NCBI GenBank assembly: GCA_015062605.1
Contig: SUUI01000015.1
Span: 1-43,893 of the forward strand
DNA: 43,893 nucleotides
Reading direction: 5' to 3'
DNA from: Eggerthellaceae bacterium
GTDB taxonomy: Bacteria; Actinomycetota; Coriobacteriia; Coriobacteriales; Eggerthellaceae
Shown here: positions 22,531 through 33,157 of the stretch, one piece after another
Position numbering within the stretch: the stretch's first letter is position 1
How the letters are laid out: every line of letters begins with the position of its first letter
Made by a program: the position numbers and the translations under genes
Notes under the pieces: generated by a model
Database searches by the model: none
Seen by the model: the letters and a program-made list of their open reading frames with translations, nothing else
What the model was told of the DNA's origin: nothing

Positions 22531-24948
22531 ATGTCGCAGCAAGAAAAACCAAACGTTGCGCCTGAACCCGAAGATACCGGGCCAGCATCGCCATGCTACA
22601 TGCAAAACCGCGAGCTATCATGGCTCGATTTTAATGAACGCGTCCTCGATCAAGGTGCGGATCCGACGGTCCCTCTGCTTGAGCGGCTGAATTTCATCTC
22701 AATCTTCTGGAGCAACCTGCAAGAGTTCTTCATGGTGCGTGTCGGCAGCCTCACGGACCTCTCTCTCTTGAAAAAACCTGTGATAGACGTACGTACGGGC
22801 ATGACACCGCCCGAGCAGATTGCGGCAATCCATACACGCTGCCATGCCCTCTATCCCCTTCAGGAATCGGCATTCCAAAAGCTGCGCTCCGAGCTCGCCT
22901 CGGAAGGAATCAATCACGTGTATCCCGATGAGTTAACGGAGGAGCAGCGAGCTTTCGTTATCGACTACACGCGTAAAGCCATATCCCCGTTGCTTTCTCC
23001 GCAAATCGTCAACGCAATGCACCCGTTCCCGCATTTGGAGAACGGAGCGCTTTACATCATCGTCCAACTTAAGGATAAGAACGCTGAGACAGAATCCGCC
23101 ATCAAGACAGATGGCGCAGCGGATCTAGATGCGTCCACCAAAATAGGCAAAAAGAAAAAGGGCGCTCGCGCTAAGGACGTAACGCTCGGCATCATTCCGC
23201 TTCCGCATCTGGCGAAGCGCATCATCCCGCTTCCAGGCAACGACTTCTCTTTTCTGCTCCTCGAGCATGCACTCGAATTGATCGCGCACGACATCTTCAG
23301 CATGTACCGCGTCATAGGCACCAACATCATCTGCGTCACCAGAAATGCCGACCTCGATGCCGACGAGGGAGTTGATGAGAGCGGCGAGAGCTATCGCGAA
23401 CACATGAAGAGGATTTTGAAGAAGCGCGGACGCCTTGCGCCCGTGCGCCTGGAAAGCTTTAAGCCCCTTTCGGGCGGAACCTTGAAATTCCTCGCGAAGC
23501 GGCTTGGGCTCAAGCCGTACCAAACCTACATTACGAGCGTGCCTCTGGATTTGAGTTATACGCATCAACTCCCTGACCTCATTCCCGAAAAGCTCAAAAA
23601 GGATCTTTCCTATGCGCCGTTTGCGCCTCAATGGCCTTGCGATGTAGAGAAGAACCGCCCCATCATCGAACAGGTCATGGAACATGATATCTTGCTCGAA
23701 TATCCCTATCAGAGCATCGATCCTTTCGTGCAGCTTTTGCGCGAAGCAAGCCGAGACCCTAAAGTCGTCTCCATAAAGATCACGCTCTATCGCCTTGCCA
23801 GCCGGTCGCATATCGCCGAAGCGCTCATTGACGCAGCAGAAGCCGGTAAGGAGGTTACGGCGCTCTTCGAACTGAGAGCGCGTTTCGACGAAAGCAACAA
23901 CATCATGTGGTCACAGCGTTTCGAGGAAGCTGGAGCGAAAGTCATCTATGGTTTTCGCGATTACAAGGTCCACTGCAAAGTCTGCTGCATCACGCTGCAA
24001 ACCGATCAAGGCATTAGACACATTACCCAACTCGGTACGGGCAATTACAATGAGAAGACCGCGCGCCTCTATACAGATTTGGCATTCATCACATCTGATC
24101 CCGCATACGCCGATGATGCACTCGAACTGTTCCGCAACATGGGACTCGAAAGCCTTTCGGATGCTTACCCGATTCTTTGCGTAGCACCATTGCAGATCAA
24201 GCAGACCATCATGCAACGCATCGACGAGCAAATGGAACTGGCCAGCATAGGCAAGCCGAGCGGCATCTTCTTCAAAACAAACGCCATCACCGATTACGAT
24301 GTCATCGAAAAGATCTCGCAAGCATCGCAGGCGGGTGTCCCCATAACCATCATGGCACGTGGAATCAGCTGTATCGTTCCAGGCATTTCAGGTTTTACAG
24401 AAAACGTGCGCGTGGTTTCCATCGTGGGCAGATTGCTTGAACACAGCAGAATATACGGATTCGGCCCACAAGAGAATATGGCAATTTACCTATCAAGCGC
24501 AGATTTGATGACGCGGAACCTGGACAAGCGCATCGAGGTCGCATGGCCCGTCACCAACGATGAGCTTCGCAAGCGCATCATCGACTATATCTCGGTTTCG
24601 CTTTCAGACACTGCTAAGCTCCGCGAGCTTAAACCTGATGGAAGCTACACAGCTCTTGGCGCGCAAGCTGCTTGCGGCGAGGCAAAGAAAGGTGCTCTGT
24701 TCGATTCGCAGGAATATCTCATCGAACGCGCTTTGCAGCAAAGCCAACAAGCAGCGCAGAATACAATCGACAAGGAAGCCCCCAAGAAAAAACTCTTGCT
24801 GCTTAGAAAACCATCTTTGGAAAAGATGAAGCAAGCTTTGCCGAAGATACCATCGAAGTCAACCTCCAAAACGACGAAACCCGCTTCTTCGAAAGAGAAG
24901 GCGAAGAGGCTTCTCGGCAGCATCAGGAAGCGCTTCTCAAAGAAATAA
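22531..24948 (+). CDS. ppk1: Polyphosphate kinase 1
   Basis: Makes inorganic polyphosphate from ATP reversibly. The N-terminal domain opens with NRELSWLDFNERVLDQ. The two active-site histidines are in DYKVHCKVCC (His481, the phosphorylated residue) and LLEHSRIYGFG (His638), with LGTGNYNEKTARLYTD and MARGISCIVPGI nearby. The length of 805 residues is about 100 above the usual size. The extra material is a polar insert at about 181-216 containing KIGKKKKGARAK, and a basic tail from about 740 rich in Lys, Ser and Pro. The tail might bind polyphosphate or nucleic acid (inference). The start at 22531 follows GAGGAAAA. Monocistronic; a hairpin follows. Confidence 0.96.
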   Translation: MSQQEKPNVAPEPEDTGPASPCYMQNRELSWLDFNERVLDQGADPTVPLLERLNFISIFWSNLQEFFMVRVGSLTDLSLLKKPVIDVRTGMTPPEQIAAIHTRCHALYPLQESAFQKLRSELASEGINHVYPDELTEEQRAFVIDYTRKAISPLLSPQIVNAMHPFPHLENGALYIIVQLKDKNAETESAIKTDGAADLDASTKIGKKKKGARAKDVTLGIIPLPHLAKRIIPLPGNDFSFLLLEHALELIAHDIFSMYRVIGTNIICVTRNADLDADEGVDESGESYREHMKRILKKRGRLAPVRLESFKPLSGGTLKFLAKRLGLKPYQTYITSVPLDLSYTHQLPDLIPEKLKKDLSYAPFAPQWPCDVEKNRPIIEQVMEHDILLEYPYQSIDPFVQLLREASRDPKVVSIKITLYRLASRSHIAEALIDAAEAGKEVTALFELRARFDESNNIMWSQRFEEAGAKVIYGFRDYKVHCKVCCITLQTDQGIRHITQLGTGNYNEKTARLYTDLAFITSDPAYADDALELFRNMGLESLSDAYPILCVAPLQIKQTIMQRIDEQMELASIGKPSGIFFKTNAITDYDVIEKISQASQAGVPITIMARGISCIVPGISGFTENVRVVSIVGRLLEHSRIYGFGPQENMAIYLSSADLMTRNLDKRIEVAWPVTNDELRKRIIDYISVSLSDTAKLRELKPDGSYTALGAQAACGEAKKGALFDSQEYLIERALQQSQQAAQNTIDKEAPKKKLLLLRKPSLEKMKQALPKIPSKSTSKTTKPASSKEKAKRLLGSIRKRFSKK

Positions 24949-24986
24949 ATCTGGCATCGGAAGACCATCCATGTCGCGCATATGCA

Positions 24987-25019
24987 AGAGGGCTGGAAGG
25001 ATGTTCCTTCCAGCCCTCT
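24987..25019. terminator. 15-bp perfect inverted repeat between convergent ppk1 and rpoC
   Basis: AGAGGGCTGGAAGGA (24987-25001) pairs with 25005-25019 around a TGT loop. No strong T-tract follows on either strand, but its position fits a bidirectional terminator. Confidence 0.75.
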
Positions 25020-25054
25020 GTTCATGCCAGATCTGAGGCTATGATGATGAGCCC

Positions 25055-28000
25055 TTACTCCTCATCATCGTCGTCGTCAGCCTGCTCATCATCTTTGCTG
25101 GTGAAGCTGAAGCCAAGCGAACCGACAGACCCAAGCAGGGCATCAAGCTCCTCGAGGTGACGCTGATACGAGCGCGGAGGAAGCGCCTCGCCAAGCATAT
25201 CCTCACCTTCCAGATTGAATGTCGGAGGCTCGTCGCCGCCAATCAGAATCGTATCGTCTGGCGAGAACACCATATCGAGCAGTTGGCTGATGTCATCGCT
25301 CGTTGCATTCAGGTCATCTTCGATGACATGCGAAAGGTTGTGCGCTGCCAAACCTTCGCGCAGCTCTGCAATTGCCTTCACGCCGATGCCCTCGATGCGC
25401 AGCAAGTCCTCCTCGGTATGCCCGAGCAGATCGCTGACAGTCTCGATGCCAGCCTCGCTGAACTTGTTAGCCCAGCGCTGGGAGACATGCAGGTCATCAT
25501 AGATGTACAGACGCGCATCCTCATCGGAGAGGTTCTTACGCGAACCGAACATGCCGCCACCATAGTAGCTGCCATAACCCGAATTCATGTTCAGATATCC
25601 ATCGGTGTCGAGCGACCAATCCTGAGGCTGCGGGAGCAGCTCCTCGATCTCGCGCAGTGCCGCAGGAGCGTAATCCGGCAATGTATCGTTTGAGCTGCGT
25701 GAAATCGGGTGGCCCTTGTACGTAAGACGTACATCGTGATAGCGCTTGAGACCCGTACCTGCAGGAATCGGCTTGCCGATGATGACGTTCTCCTTCAAAC
25801 CGGCAAGACGATCAACCTTGCCTTCGATAGCTGCATCGGTGAGGACCTTCGTGGTCTCCTGGAACGATGCGGCAGACAGGAAGGAGTCGGTTGCCAGCGA
25901 TGCCTTCGTAATACCGAGCAGAAGCGGCTGACCGACAGGGGGCACCTTGCCCTCGGCGATAAGCTTGTTCGCAACCTTCTCGAATTCGAAACGATTGACC
26001 TGACGTCCAGGCAGTAAATCGGAATCGCCCGCATCGAGCACGACGACCTTGCGCAGCATCTGACGTGCAATAACCTCGATGTGCTTGTCGTTGATGTCAA
26101 CGCCCTGGGAAACATATACGCCCTGAACCTGACCGACGATGTAGCGAAGCGTTGCGTTCGCATCGGTCAGACGCAGAAGGTCATGCGGGTTGATGGAGCC
26201 CTTAGTCAACTGCTGACCGATCTTGACTTCGCAGCCGTCCACGACACCAGGCATCATCTGAGCACGTGCAGACACGACGTATTCGCGATAGTTACCCTCT
26301 TGATCGTGGATGGTCAGGGTCATGGTCTGCTTATCGCCCGTAATCTGCAGCGTACCTGCGATTTCTGCAAGCACTGCTTGGCCCTTCGGCTTACGGGCTT
26401 CAAACAGCTCTTGGACACGAGGAAGACCCTGGGTAATGTCCTCACCGGCAACGCCGCCGGTGTGGAACGTACGCATCGTCAGCTGCGTGCCCGGCTCGCC
26501 AATGGACTGAGCCGCGATGATGCCGACTGCCGTGCCGATGTTCACCGGTCGGCTCGTTGCAAGATCCCAACCGTAGCACTTCTGGCAAATGCCTTGGTCT
26601 GCATGGCACGTCATGACCGTGCGGATGACGACTTCCTCAACACCCTTGGCAAGCAGCTCTTTAAGCTGGGCCACGGAGCTGATGTGCTCATCAGCAGGAA
26701 TGACAACCTCGCCATTGGCGTCGACGACATCCTCGAGCAGACAACGACCAACCAGGTTGTCGTCAATCTCGTCCTTCTCGTTGAGGATCGGATACGCAAC
26801 GCCATCGGTGGTACCGCAATCGAGCTCGCGGATGATGACATCTTGCGCGACATCGACCAGACGACGGGTCAGATAACCAGAGTCGGCGGTACGCAATGCG
26901 GTGTCAGCGAGACCCTTACGTGCGCCATGCGTGGAAATAAAGTATTCCAATACGCTCAAGCCTTCACGGAAGTTCGCCTTGATGGGCACGTCGATGTTTT
27001 CGCCCTTCGGGTCCTGCATAACGCCACGCATGCCAGCGAGCTGACGAATCTGCTTGATGTTACCGCGGGCACCGGAGAAGGCCATCATGTAAATCGGATT
27101 GAACTTGTCGAAGTTGTTGGCCATTGCCTCGCCAACTTCCTCGTTAGCCTCCTGCCAGATGCTGACGACCTGACGATGGCGCTCTTCGCGGTTCATCAAA
27201 CCGATTTCGTAGTCCTCATCGATTGCGGCAACCTTGGCATCGGCGGCAGCAAGAATCTCAGCTTTGTTCGGCGGCACCGTTGCGTCGTAAACGGAAACGG
27301 TAACGCCGGCGAGCGTTGCATAGTGGAAACCAGCATCCTTCAGACCATCGAGAATCGGTGGGACTTCAGAAGGCAGATAGCGATTGCATACGTCCTCGAC
27401 GAGACGGCTGATTTCCTTCTTGTTCATCTCGTAGTTCAAATACGGATACTCACGAGGAAGAACGCTGTTGAAGATAATGCGGCCAACAGAGGTCTCGATA
27501 CGATCGCCAGCCTTGTGATCCTCGAAGACATTGTATGAGGATGCGATCTTGCCATCGCGACTCAGACGTACCTTGATCCTCGCCTGCAAGTCCAAATCAG
27601 CACGAGCTTCATATGCGTTGAGCGCATCAGCGAAATCGATGAATGCACGACCCTCGCCCGGGAAGCCTTCACGCACTGCGGTCAGGTAATACAGGCCGAT
27701 GATCATGTCTTGTGTCGGAACGGTCAGAGGACGACCATGGGCAGGCGACTTGATGTTGTTGGTGGACAGCATCAGCACGCGAGCTTCTGCCTGCGCTTCA
27801 GCGCCGAGCGGTACGTGGACAGCCATCTGATCGCCATCGAAGTCGGCATTGAATGCGGTGCAGACGAGCGGATGCAGCTTGATGGCCTTGCCCTCAACCA
27901 ACACCGGCTCAAAGGCCTGGATGCCCAGACGGTGCAGGGTGGGTGCGCGGTTCAAGAGCACCGGATGCTCGGTGATGACTTCTTCGAGGACATCCCATAC

Positions 28001-29458
28001 GTAGGAGGCGCCACGATCGACTGCGCGCTTCGCGGCTTTGATATTCGCTACGTACTCGAGCTCGACCAGACGCTTCATAACGAATGGCTTGAACAGCTCC
28101 AAAGCCATCGCGCTCGGAAGACCGCATTGATGCAGCTTGAGCTGAGGACCAACGACGATAACCGAACGACCGGAGTAGTCGACGCGCTTGCCGAGCAGGT
28201 TCTGACGGAAACGGCCCTGCTTACCCTTGAGCATGTCGGACAGGCTCTTTAAGGGACGATTGCCGGGTCCAGTGACCGGACGGCCACGGCGGCCATTATC
28301 GAACAGACTATCCACAGCTTCCTGCAGCATACGCTTCTCGTTGTTCACGATGATCTCGGGTGCACCGAGATCGAGCAGACGCTTCAGGCGGTTGTTACGG
28401 TTGATGACACGACGATACAGATCGTTCAAGTCGCTCGTAGCGAATCGGCCGCCATCAAGCTGAACCATCGGACGCAAATCCGGCGGAATGACAGGGATGA
28501 CATCAAGGATCATGTCGGTCGGCTTGTTGGAGGACTTCAGGAACGCGTCGACGACCTTAAGGCGCTTTATAGCCTTCGCGCGACGTTGGCCTTTGCCCGT
28601 ATCGATGATCTCGCGCAGCTCCTCGGCGGTAGCTTCGAGGTCGATGTCGGCAAGCAGATCGCGGACAGCTTCGGCACCCATGCCACCCGTGAAGTAATCC
28701 TTGTAGTTCATGCGCATTTCGCGATACAAGGTTTCATCGGGCACGAGCTGCTTCGGCTCGATCTTCAGAAGCGCATCAAGCGCGTCAGCACGCAGCACCT
28801 TGCGCTCGGCATACTCCTCGTAGATGTCGGCGATTTCTGCTTCGACCTCTTCGGGAGTCATGCGCTCGTCATCTTCCAAGTCGTCGACGAACTCGTCATC
28901 CTCTGGCACGTAGTCAGTGGAAAGACGACGCGTCGCCGCGATCAGGCGATCGCGCTCGGCATCGAGCTCTTCGAGATCGGCTGCCAACTCATCGCGCAGC
29001 TCGTCCACGTCGGCATCGCGTGCCTCCGTGTCAACGCTCGTGATAATGGAGCTCGCGAAGTACAGAACCTTCTCAAGCTCTTTGGGCGGGATGTCAAGCA
29101 GGTAGCCCAAACGGCTTGGACTGCCCTTGAAATACCAGATATGGCTCACAGGAGCGGCAAGCTCGATGTGGCCCATGCGATCGCGACGGACCTTGCTGCG
29201 CGTCACTTCGACGCCGCAACGCTCGCAGACGATGCCCTTGAAACGGACACGCTTATACTTACCGCAACCGCATTCCCAGTCCTTGGTAGGACCGAAGATC
29301 TTCTCGCAGAACAAGCCGTCCTTCTCAGGCTTGAGCGTACGGTAATTGATCGTCTCGGGTTTCTTGACCTCGCCGCGCGACCAGCTGCGCACGTCTTCGG
29401 CACTCGCAAGGGAGATGCGGATATCGTCGAAATTATTGACATCGAATTCCGTAGTCAT
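25055..29458 (-). CDS. rpoC: RNA polymerase beta-prime subunit with a C-terminal alpha-CTD-like domain
   Basis: Catalytic subunit of RNA polymerase. Normal features are the N-terminal [20 protein letters not shown], a Cys4 zinc site (CGCGKYK...CERCG), the active-site [15 protein letters not shown] and the bridge/trigger region with [20 protein letters not shown]. The conserved body ends near [16 protein letters not shown] (about 1220-1240). The protein is 1467 residues, so about 220 are extra. Residues about 1320-1382 resemble the alpha subunit C-terminal domain: [44 protein letters not shown]. Arg1328, Asn1331, Gly1359, Lys1361 and Glu1365 match E. coli alpha Arg265, Asn268, Gly296, Lys298 and Glu302. 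A tail ending in acidic residues follows. The ATG overlaps the rpoB stop (TAATG), showing translational coupling. Confidence 0.97.
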   Translation of the reverse strand: MTTEFDVNNFDDIRISLASAEDVRSWSRGEVKKPETINYRTLKPEKDGLFCEKIFGPTKDWECGCGKYKRVRFKGIVCERCGVEVTRSKVRRDRMGHIELAAPVSHIWYFKGSPSRLGYLLDIPPKELEKVLYFASSIITSVDTEARDADVDELRDELAADLEELDAERDRLIAATRRLSTDYVPEDDEFVDDLEDDERMTPEEVEAEIADIYEEYAERKVLRADALDALLKIEPKQLVPDETLYREMRMNYKDYFTGGMGAEAVRDLLADIDLEATAEELREIIDTGKGQRRAKAIKRLKVVDAFLKSSNKPTDMILDVIPVIPPDLRPMVQLDGGRFATSDLNDLYRRVINRNNRLKRLLDLGAPEIIVNNEKRMLQEAVDSLFDNGRRGRPVTGPGNRPLKSLSDMLKGKQGRFRQNLLGKRVDYSGRSVIVVGPQLKLHQCGLPSAMALELFKPFVMKRLVELEYVANIKAAKRAVDRGASYVWDVLEEVITEHPVLLNRAPTLHRLGIQAFEPVLVEGKAIKLHPLVCTAFNADFDGDQMAVHVPLGAEAQAEARVLMLSTNNIKSPAHGRPLTVPTQDMIIGLYYLTAVREGFPGEGRAFIDFADALNAYEARADLDLQARIKVRLSRDGKIASSYNVFEDHKAGDRIETSVGRIIFNSVLPREYPYLNYEMNKKEISRLVEDVCNRYLPSEVPPILDGLKDAGFHYATLAGVTVSVYDATVPPNKAEILAAADAKVAAIDEDYEIGLMNREERHRQVVSIWQEANEEVGEAMANNFDKFNPIYMMAFSGARGNIKQIRQLAGMRGVMQDPKGENIDVPIKANFREGLSVLEYFISTHGARKGLADTALRTADSGYLTRRLVDVAQDVIIRELDCGTTDGVAYPILNEKDEIDDNLVGRCLLEDVVDANGEVVIPADEHISSVAQLKELLAKGVEEVVIRTVMTCHADQGICQKCYGWDLATSRPVNIGTAVGIIAAQSIGEPGTQLTMRTFHTGGVAGEDITQGLPRVQELFEARKPKGQAVLAEIAGTLQITGDKQTMTLTIHDQEGNYREYVVSARAQMMPGVVDGCEVKIGQQLTKGSINPHDLLRLTDANATLRYIVGQVQGVYVSQGVDINDKHIEVIARQMLRKVVVLDAGDSDLLPGRQVNRFEFEKVANKLIAEGKVPPVGQPLLLGITKASLATDSFLSAASFQETTKVLTDAAIEGKVDRLAGLKENVIIGKPIPAGTGLKRYHDVRLTYKGHPISRSSNDTLPDYAPAALREIEELLPQPQDWSLDTDGYLNMNSGYGSYYGGGMFGSRKNLSDEDARLYIYDDLHVSQRWANKFSEAGIETVSDLLGHTEEDLLRIEGIGVKAIAELREGLAAHNLSHVIEDDLNATSDDISQLLDMVFSPDDTILIGGDEPPTFNLEGEDMLGEALPPRSYQRHLEELDALLGSVGSLGFSFTSKDDEQADDDDDEE

Positions 29459-32400
29459 TATCGCTCCTCTCCCTCACCGATAAGTTCACTCACGTCGGTG
29501 GTAACACTCTCGTTCATTAATTCTCCCAGTTCAGCGGCGATGTTATCGAGTACGCTCGCCGCATCGTCCTCTTCGGTCTTCTGGGCATCCTCAGCCATGG
29601 CTTGATACATCGCACGATCGGCTGCTTCCTGGTCGTCCATGTCCTCGTCCTCGGTCGTCACTTCGGCATGGCTGTCGAGCTGAACGTTCAAGCACAGAGA
29701 CTTCATTTCCTTGATGAGGACCTTGAAGCTCTCGGGAATCTCTGCAGCCGGGATGTTTTCGCCCTTGACGATCGCCTCATAGGACTTCACGCGGCCTGCC
29801 GTATCGTCGGACTTCACCGTGAGGATCTCTTGCAGCACATTGCTTGCGCCGTACGCATACAACGCCCAGACTTCCATTTCGCCGAAGCGCTGGCCGCCGA
29901 ATTGCGCCTTGCCGCCCAAAGGCTGCTGGGTGATCAGGCTGTACGGGCCAGTCGAACGTGCATGGATCTTATCGTCGACCATGTGGCCGAGCTTTAGGAT
30001 GTAGGTTTGACCAACGGTGATCGGCTCACGGAACTTCTCGCCCGTGCGGCCATCGAATAGCCAGGTCTTGCCCTCACGCGTCAGTTGCGGGACGAACTCG
30101 TCACGCGCCTTATCGCCATACTTAGCGTGATTGATGTTGATCAGATTGCGGTTCGCAGCCTCGATAGCATCGGAAATCTCGTCTTCATGCGCACCATCGA
30201 ATACCGGTGTGGAGACGAAGATCGGTCCTTCGACCGGCTCGGTGCTGTTCGGATCGTCCGACCAGCCCCACTTCGCCGCCCAACCAAGATGGTTCTCAAG
30301 CAGCTGACCGACGTTCATACGGGAAGGAACGCCAAGGGGATTCAGGATGACATCGATAGGCGTGCCATCTGCCAGATACGGCATATCCTCAACAGGCAGG
30401 ACGCGAGAGATAACGCCCTTGTTGCCATGGCGGCCAGACAGCTTATCGCCCTGCTGAACCTTACGCTTCTGGGCTACGTAGATGCGGATGAGCTCGTTGA
30501 CGCCAGGCGTCAGCTCATCGCCGTTCTCGCGGCTGAAACGATAAACGCCGATGACACGGCCACCAGCACCATGGGGTACCTTCAGGCTTGTGTCGCGGAC
30601 CTCGCGTGCCTTCTCACCGAAGATGGCGCGCAGCAGGCGCTCCTCAGCCGTCAGCTCGGTTTCGCCCTTGGGGGTGACCTTGCCGACCAGCACGTCGCCC
30701 GGGAACACTTCGGCGCCGATACGGATAATGCCATCGGCATCCAGATCGCTGATCATATCGTCGGAGATGTTCGGGATCTCACGTGTGATCTCTTCTGGGC
30801 CGAGCTTGGTATCACGCGCATCGATCTCGTATTCGGAGATATGGATGGAGGTCAGAAGGTCTTCTGCAACCACGCGCTCGGACACGATGATAGCATCCTC
30901 GTAGTTGTAACCTTCCCACGGCATGTACGCGATCATGAGGTTGTGACCAAGAGCCAACTCGCCCAAATCGCAGCTCGGACCATCAGCGAGCACGTCGCCC
31001 GCCTGAACCTCGTCGCCCTTGCGAACGATGGGACGATGATTGATGCAGCCGCTCTGGTTGGAACGCTGGAACTTTGGAACGAGATACTCGTCGTACTCGC
31101 CATCGTTATTCAGGATGATGATGGTCTGGCCATCGACGTAGTCGACCACACCGGGGTTCTGCGCTACGAGGATCTCGCCGGAGTCGACCGCGATACGGTG
31201 CTCGATGCCGGTACCGACCAACGGAGCCTCCGGACGCAGAAGCGGCACGGCCTGGCGCTGCATGTTCGAACCCATGAGCGCGCGGTTTGCGTCGTCGTGC
31301 TCCAAGAACGGGATGAGGGACGTTGCAACCGATACCATCTGGCGCGGAGAAACGTCCATGTAGTTGACCAGCTCGGGAGAAACCTCTTCCGGCTCACCGA
31401 ACTGACCGGATGCATCCTTCACGCGGCAGAGAACCTTCGTGGCCTTCACGAATTTGCCGTTCTCGTCGAACGTGCCGAACTGACGGGTCTTAGGATCGAA
31501 CGAATCGTTCGCCTGTGCGATGACGTACTTCTCCTCCTCGTCAGCCGTCAGGTAATCGACCTCGTCGGTTACCTTGCCATCGATGACGCGACGATACGGC
31601 GTCTCGATGAAGCCGTAGGGATTGACCTGCGCATACGTTGCCAACGAACCGATTAGGCCGATGTTGGGACCTTCAGGGGTCTCGATCGGGCACATGCGGC
31701 CATAGTGGCTGGTATGGACGTCGCGAACCTCGAAGCCTGCACGCTCACGCGAAAGGCCACCAGGGCCAAGCGCGCTCAGGCGGCGCTTATGCGTGATGCC
31801 GGCAGCCGGATTGGTCTGATCCATGAACTGAGACAGCTGGGAAGAACCGAAGAACTCCTTGATCGCTGCCACGATAGGACGAATGTTGACGAGGCTCTGC
31901 GGCGTGATGTCGTCGGGCTCTTGCATGCTCATGCGCTCGCGAACGACGCGCTCCATGCGCGAAAGGCCGATGCGGAACTGGTTTTGAATCAGCTCGCCCA
32001 CCGTACGGATGCGGCGGTTGCCGAAGTGGTCGATGTCGTCCGTAGTGACGCCCTCTTCGCCGGCATGCAGCGCGATGATGTAGCGCATGGTCTCGGTGAT
32101 GTCCTTCTCGGTCAGCGTGGAGAAGTCCTCGTCCGGGTCAAAACCGAGCTTCTTGTTGATCTTATAGCGGCCCACCTTGGCCAAATCGTAGCGCTGCGGA
32201 TTGAAGAACAAGCCCTCGAGCAGCGTGCGGGCGCTATCGATTGTCGGAGGCTCGCCTGGACGGAAGCGCTTGTACAGCTCGATGAGCGATTCCTCGCGCG
32301 TGGTGGCGGGATCGCGATCGAGCGTGCGCAGCACCATCTCGTCGTTGCCGAGCAGCTTGACGATGTCCTCATGCGTTTCGGCAAGGCCGAGCGCGCGAAC

Positions 32401-32994
32401 CAGAAGCGTCGCGGGCTGCTTGCGCTTGCGGTCGATACGCACCGAGAGGATGTCGCGCTTGTCGGTCTCGAACTCGAGCCAAGCACCACGGCTCGGGATG
32501 ACCTTCGCGTTGTAGATGATCTTGTCGGAGGTCTTATCACGCTCTGACGAGAAATACACGCCAGGGCTGCGAACGAGCTGAGAAACCACAACGCGCTCGG
32601 TGCCATTGATGATGAAGGTGCCACGCGGGGTCATGAGCGGGAAATCACCCATGAACACGTCTTGCTCTTTCATCTCGCCGGTCTCACGGTTGACGAAGCG
32701 GATCTCAACGAAAAGCGGCGCCTGATAGGAGACGTCCTTCTCCTTGCATTCGTCCACAGAGTACTTCGGCTCGCCGAATTCGTGCTTGCCGAATTCAACG
32801 TACATGTCCTTCGTGCTGTTCTCGATAGGACAGATGTCGTTGAATGCTTGGGTAATGCCTTCCGTCTGGAACCACTTGAAGCTCTTGGTCTGAATCTCGA
32901 TCAGATTGGGAGCATCCATGACGTCAGGAATCTTTGCAAAGCTTCTGCGATTCCTATAAAGGCTGGTGGGAGTGGATTTTTTACCTTTGGCCAC
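29458..32994 (-). CDS. rpoB: RNA polymerase beta subunit
   Basis: Second catalytic subunit of RNA polymerase and the target of rifampicin. The 1178-residue protein has the usual layout: the N-terminal lobe with [16 protein letters not shown] and [28 protein letters not shown], the rifampicin region [16 protein letters not shown]...[13 protein letters not shown], and the C-terminal [10 protein letters not shown] and [20 protein letters not shown] motifs. The GTG at 32994 is the start, because AAGGAGGG precedes it; an open frame running 5' to 33075 crosses the -10 element of a near-consensus promoter. rpoC follows with a 1-bp overlap. Upstream is uvrB, not rplJ/rplL as in most bacteria. The last 60 residues are acidic and poorly conserved. 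Confidence 0.98.
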   Translation of the reverse strand: MAKGKKSTPTSLYRNRRSFAKIPDVMDAPNLIEIQTKSFKWFQTEGITQAFNDICPIENSTKDMYVEFGKHEFGEPKYSVDECKEKDVSYQAPLFVEIRFVNRETGEMKEQDVFMGDFPLMTPRGTFIINGTERVVVSQLVRSPGVYFSSERDKTSDKIIYNAKVIPSRGAWLEFETDKRDILSVRIDRKRKQPATLLVRALGLAETHEDIVKLLGNDEMVLRTLDRDPATTREESLIELYKRFRPGEPPTIDSARTLLEGLFFNPQRYDLAKVGRYKINKKLGFDPDEDFSTLTEKDITETMRYIIALHAGEEGVTTDDIDHFGNRRIRTVGELIQNQFRIGLSRMERVVRERMSMQEPDDITPQSLVNIRPIVAAIKEFFGSSQLSQFMDQTNPAAGITHKRRLSALGPGGLSRERAGFEVRDVHTSHYGRMCPIETPEGPNIGLIGSLATYAQVNPYGFIETPYRRVIDGKVTDEVDYLTADEEEKYVIAQANDSFDPKTRQFGTFDENGKFVKATKVLCRVKDASGQFGEPEEVSPELVNYMDVSPRQMVSVATSLIPFLEHDDANRALMGSNMQRQAVPLLRPEAPLVGTGIEHRIAVDSGEILVAQNPGVVDYVDGQTIIILNNDGEYDEYLVPKFQRSNQSGCINHRPIVRKGDEVQAGDVLADGPSCDLGELALGHNLMIAYMPWEGYNYEDAIIVSERVVAEDLLTSIHISEYEIDARDTKLGPEEITREIPNISDDMISDLDADGIIRIGAEVFPGDVLVGKVTPKGETELTAEERLLRAIFGEKAREVRDTSLKVPHGAGGRVIGVYRFSRENGDELTPGVNELIRIYVAQKRKVQQGDKLSGRHGNKGVISRVLPVEDMPYLADGTPIDVILNPLGVPSRMNVGQLLENHLGWAAKWGWSDDPNSTEPVEGPIFVSTPVFDGAHEDEISDAIEAANRNLININHAKYGDKARDEFVPQLTREGKTWLFDGRTGEKFREPITVGQTYILKLGHMVDDKIHARSTGPYSLITQQPLGGKAQFGGQRFGEMEVWALYAYGASNVLQEILTVKSDDTAGRVKSYEAIVKGENIPAAEIPESFKVLIKEMKSLCLNVQLDSHAEVTTEDEDMDDQEAADRAMYQAMAEDAQKTEEDDAASVLDNIAAELGELMNESVTTDVSELIGEGEER

Positions 32995-33060
32995 GAGGCT
33001 TTCCCTCCTTTTGTAAAACGGTTGTTTGAACTCGCTTTTATCAAAAAGTCGCAATTTTCC

Positions 33061-33089
33061 AAGATACTCGCGCACAGGCGCGAAGTCAA
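33061..33089 (-). promoter_or_regulatory. Strong sigma-70 promoter of rpoBC
   Basis: On the minus strand TTGACT (33089-33084) and TATCTT (33066-33061) are separated by exactly 17 bp. Transcription would start near 33054 and give a leader of about 60 nt before the GTG at 32994. Confidence 0.78.
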
Positions 33090-33157
33090 GAAAAATTTCT
33101 ACGAGATGTGGTTTATTTGTATGTTTTTAGAGCGGTTTTAAGGGTGCTGAACTGCCT

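Noticed and set aside
26081-27538. 485-codon open frame antisense to rpoC
   Set aside because: Same reasoning: it is fully within rpoC, lacks a ribosome site and reads as low-complexity shadow sequence.
30085-31656. 523-codon open frame on the plus strand, antisense to rpoB
   Set aside because: It lies wholly inside rpoB in the opposite strand, has no SD and no recognisable domain. It is a by-product of codon use in a conserved gene.
32995-33075. N-terminal extension of rpoB to 33075
   Set aside because: It would cross the -10 element of the rpoB promoter and includes the SD of the GTG at 32994.
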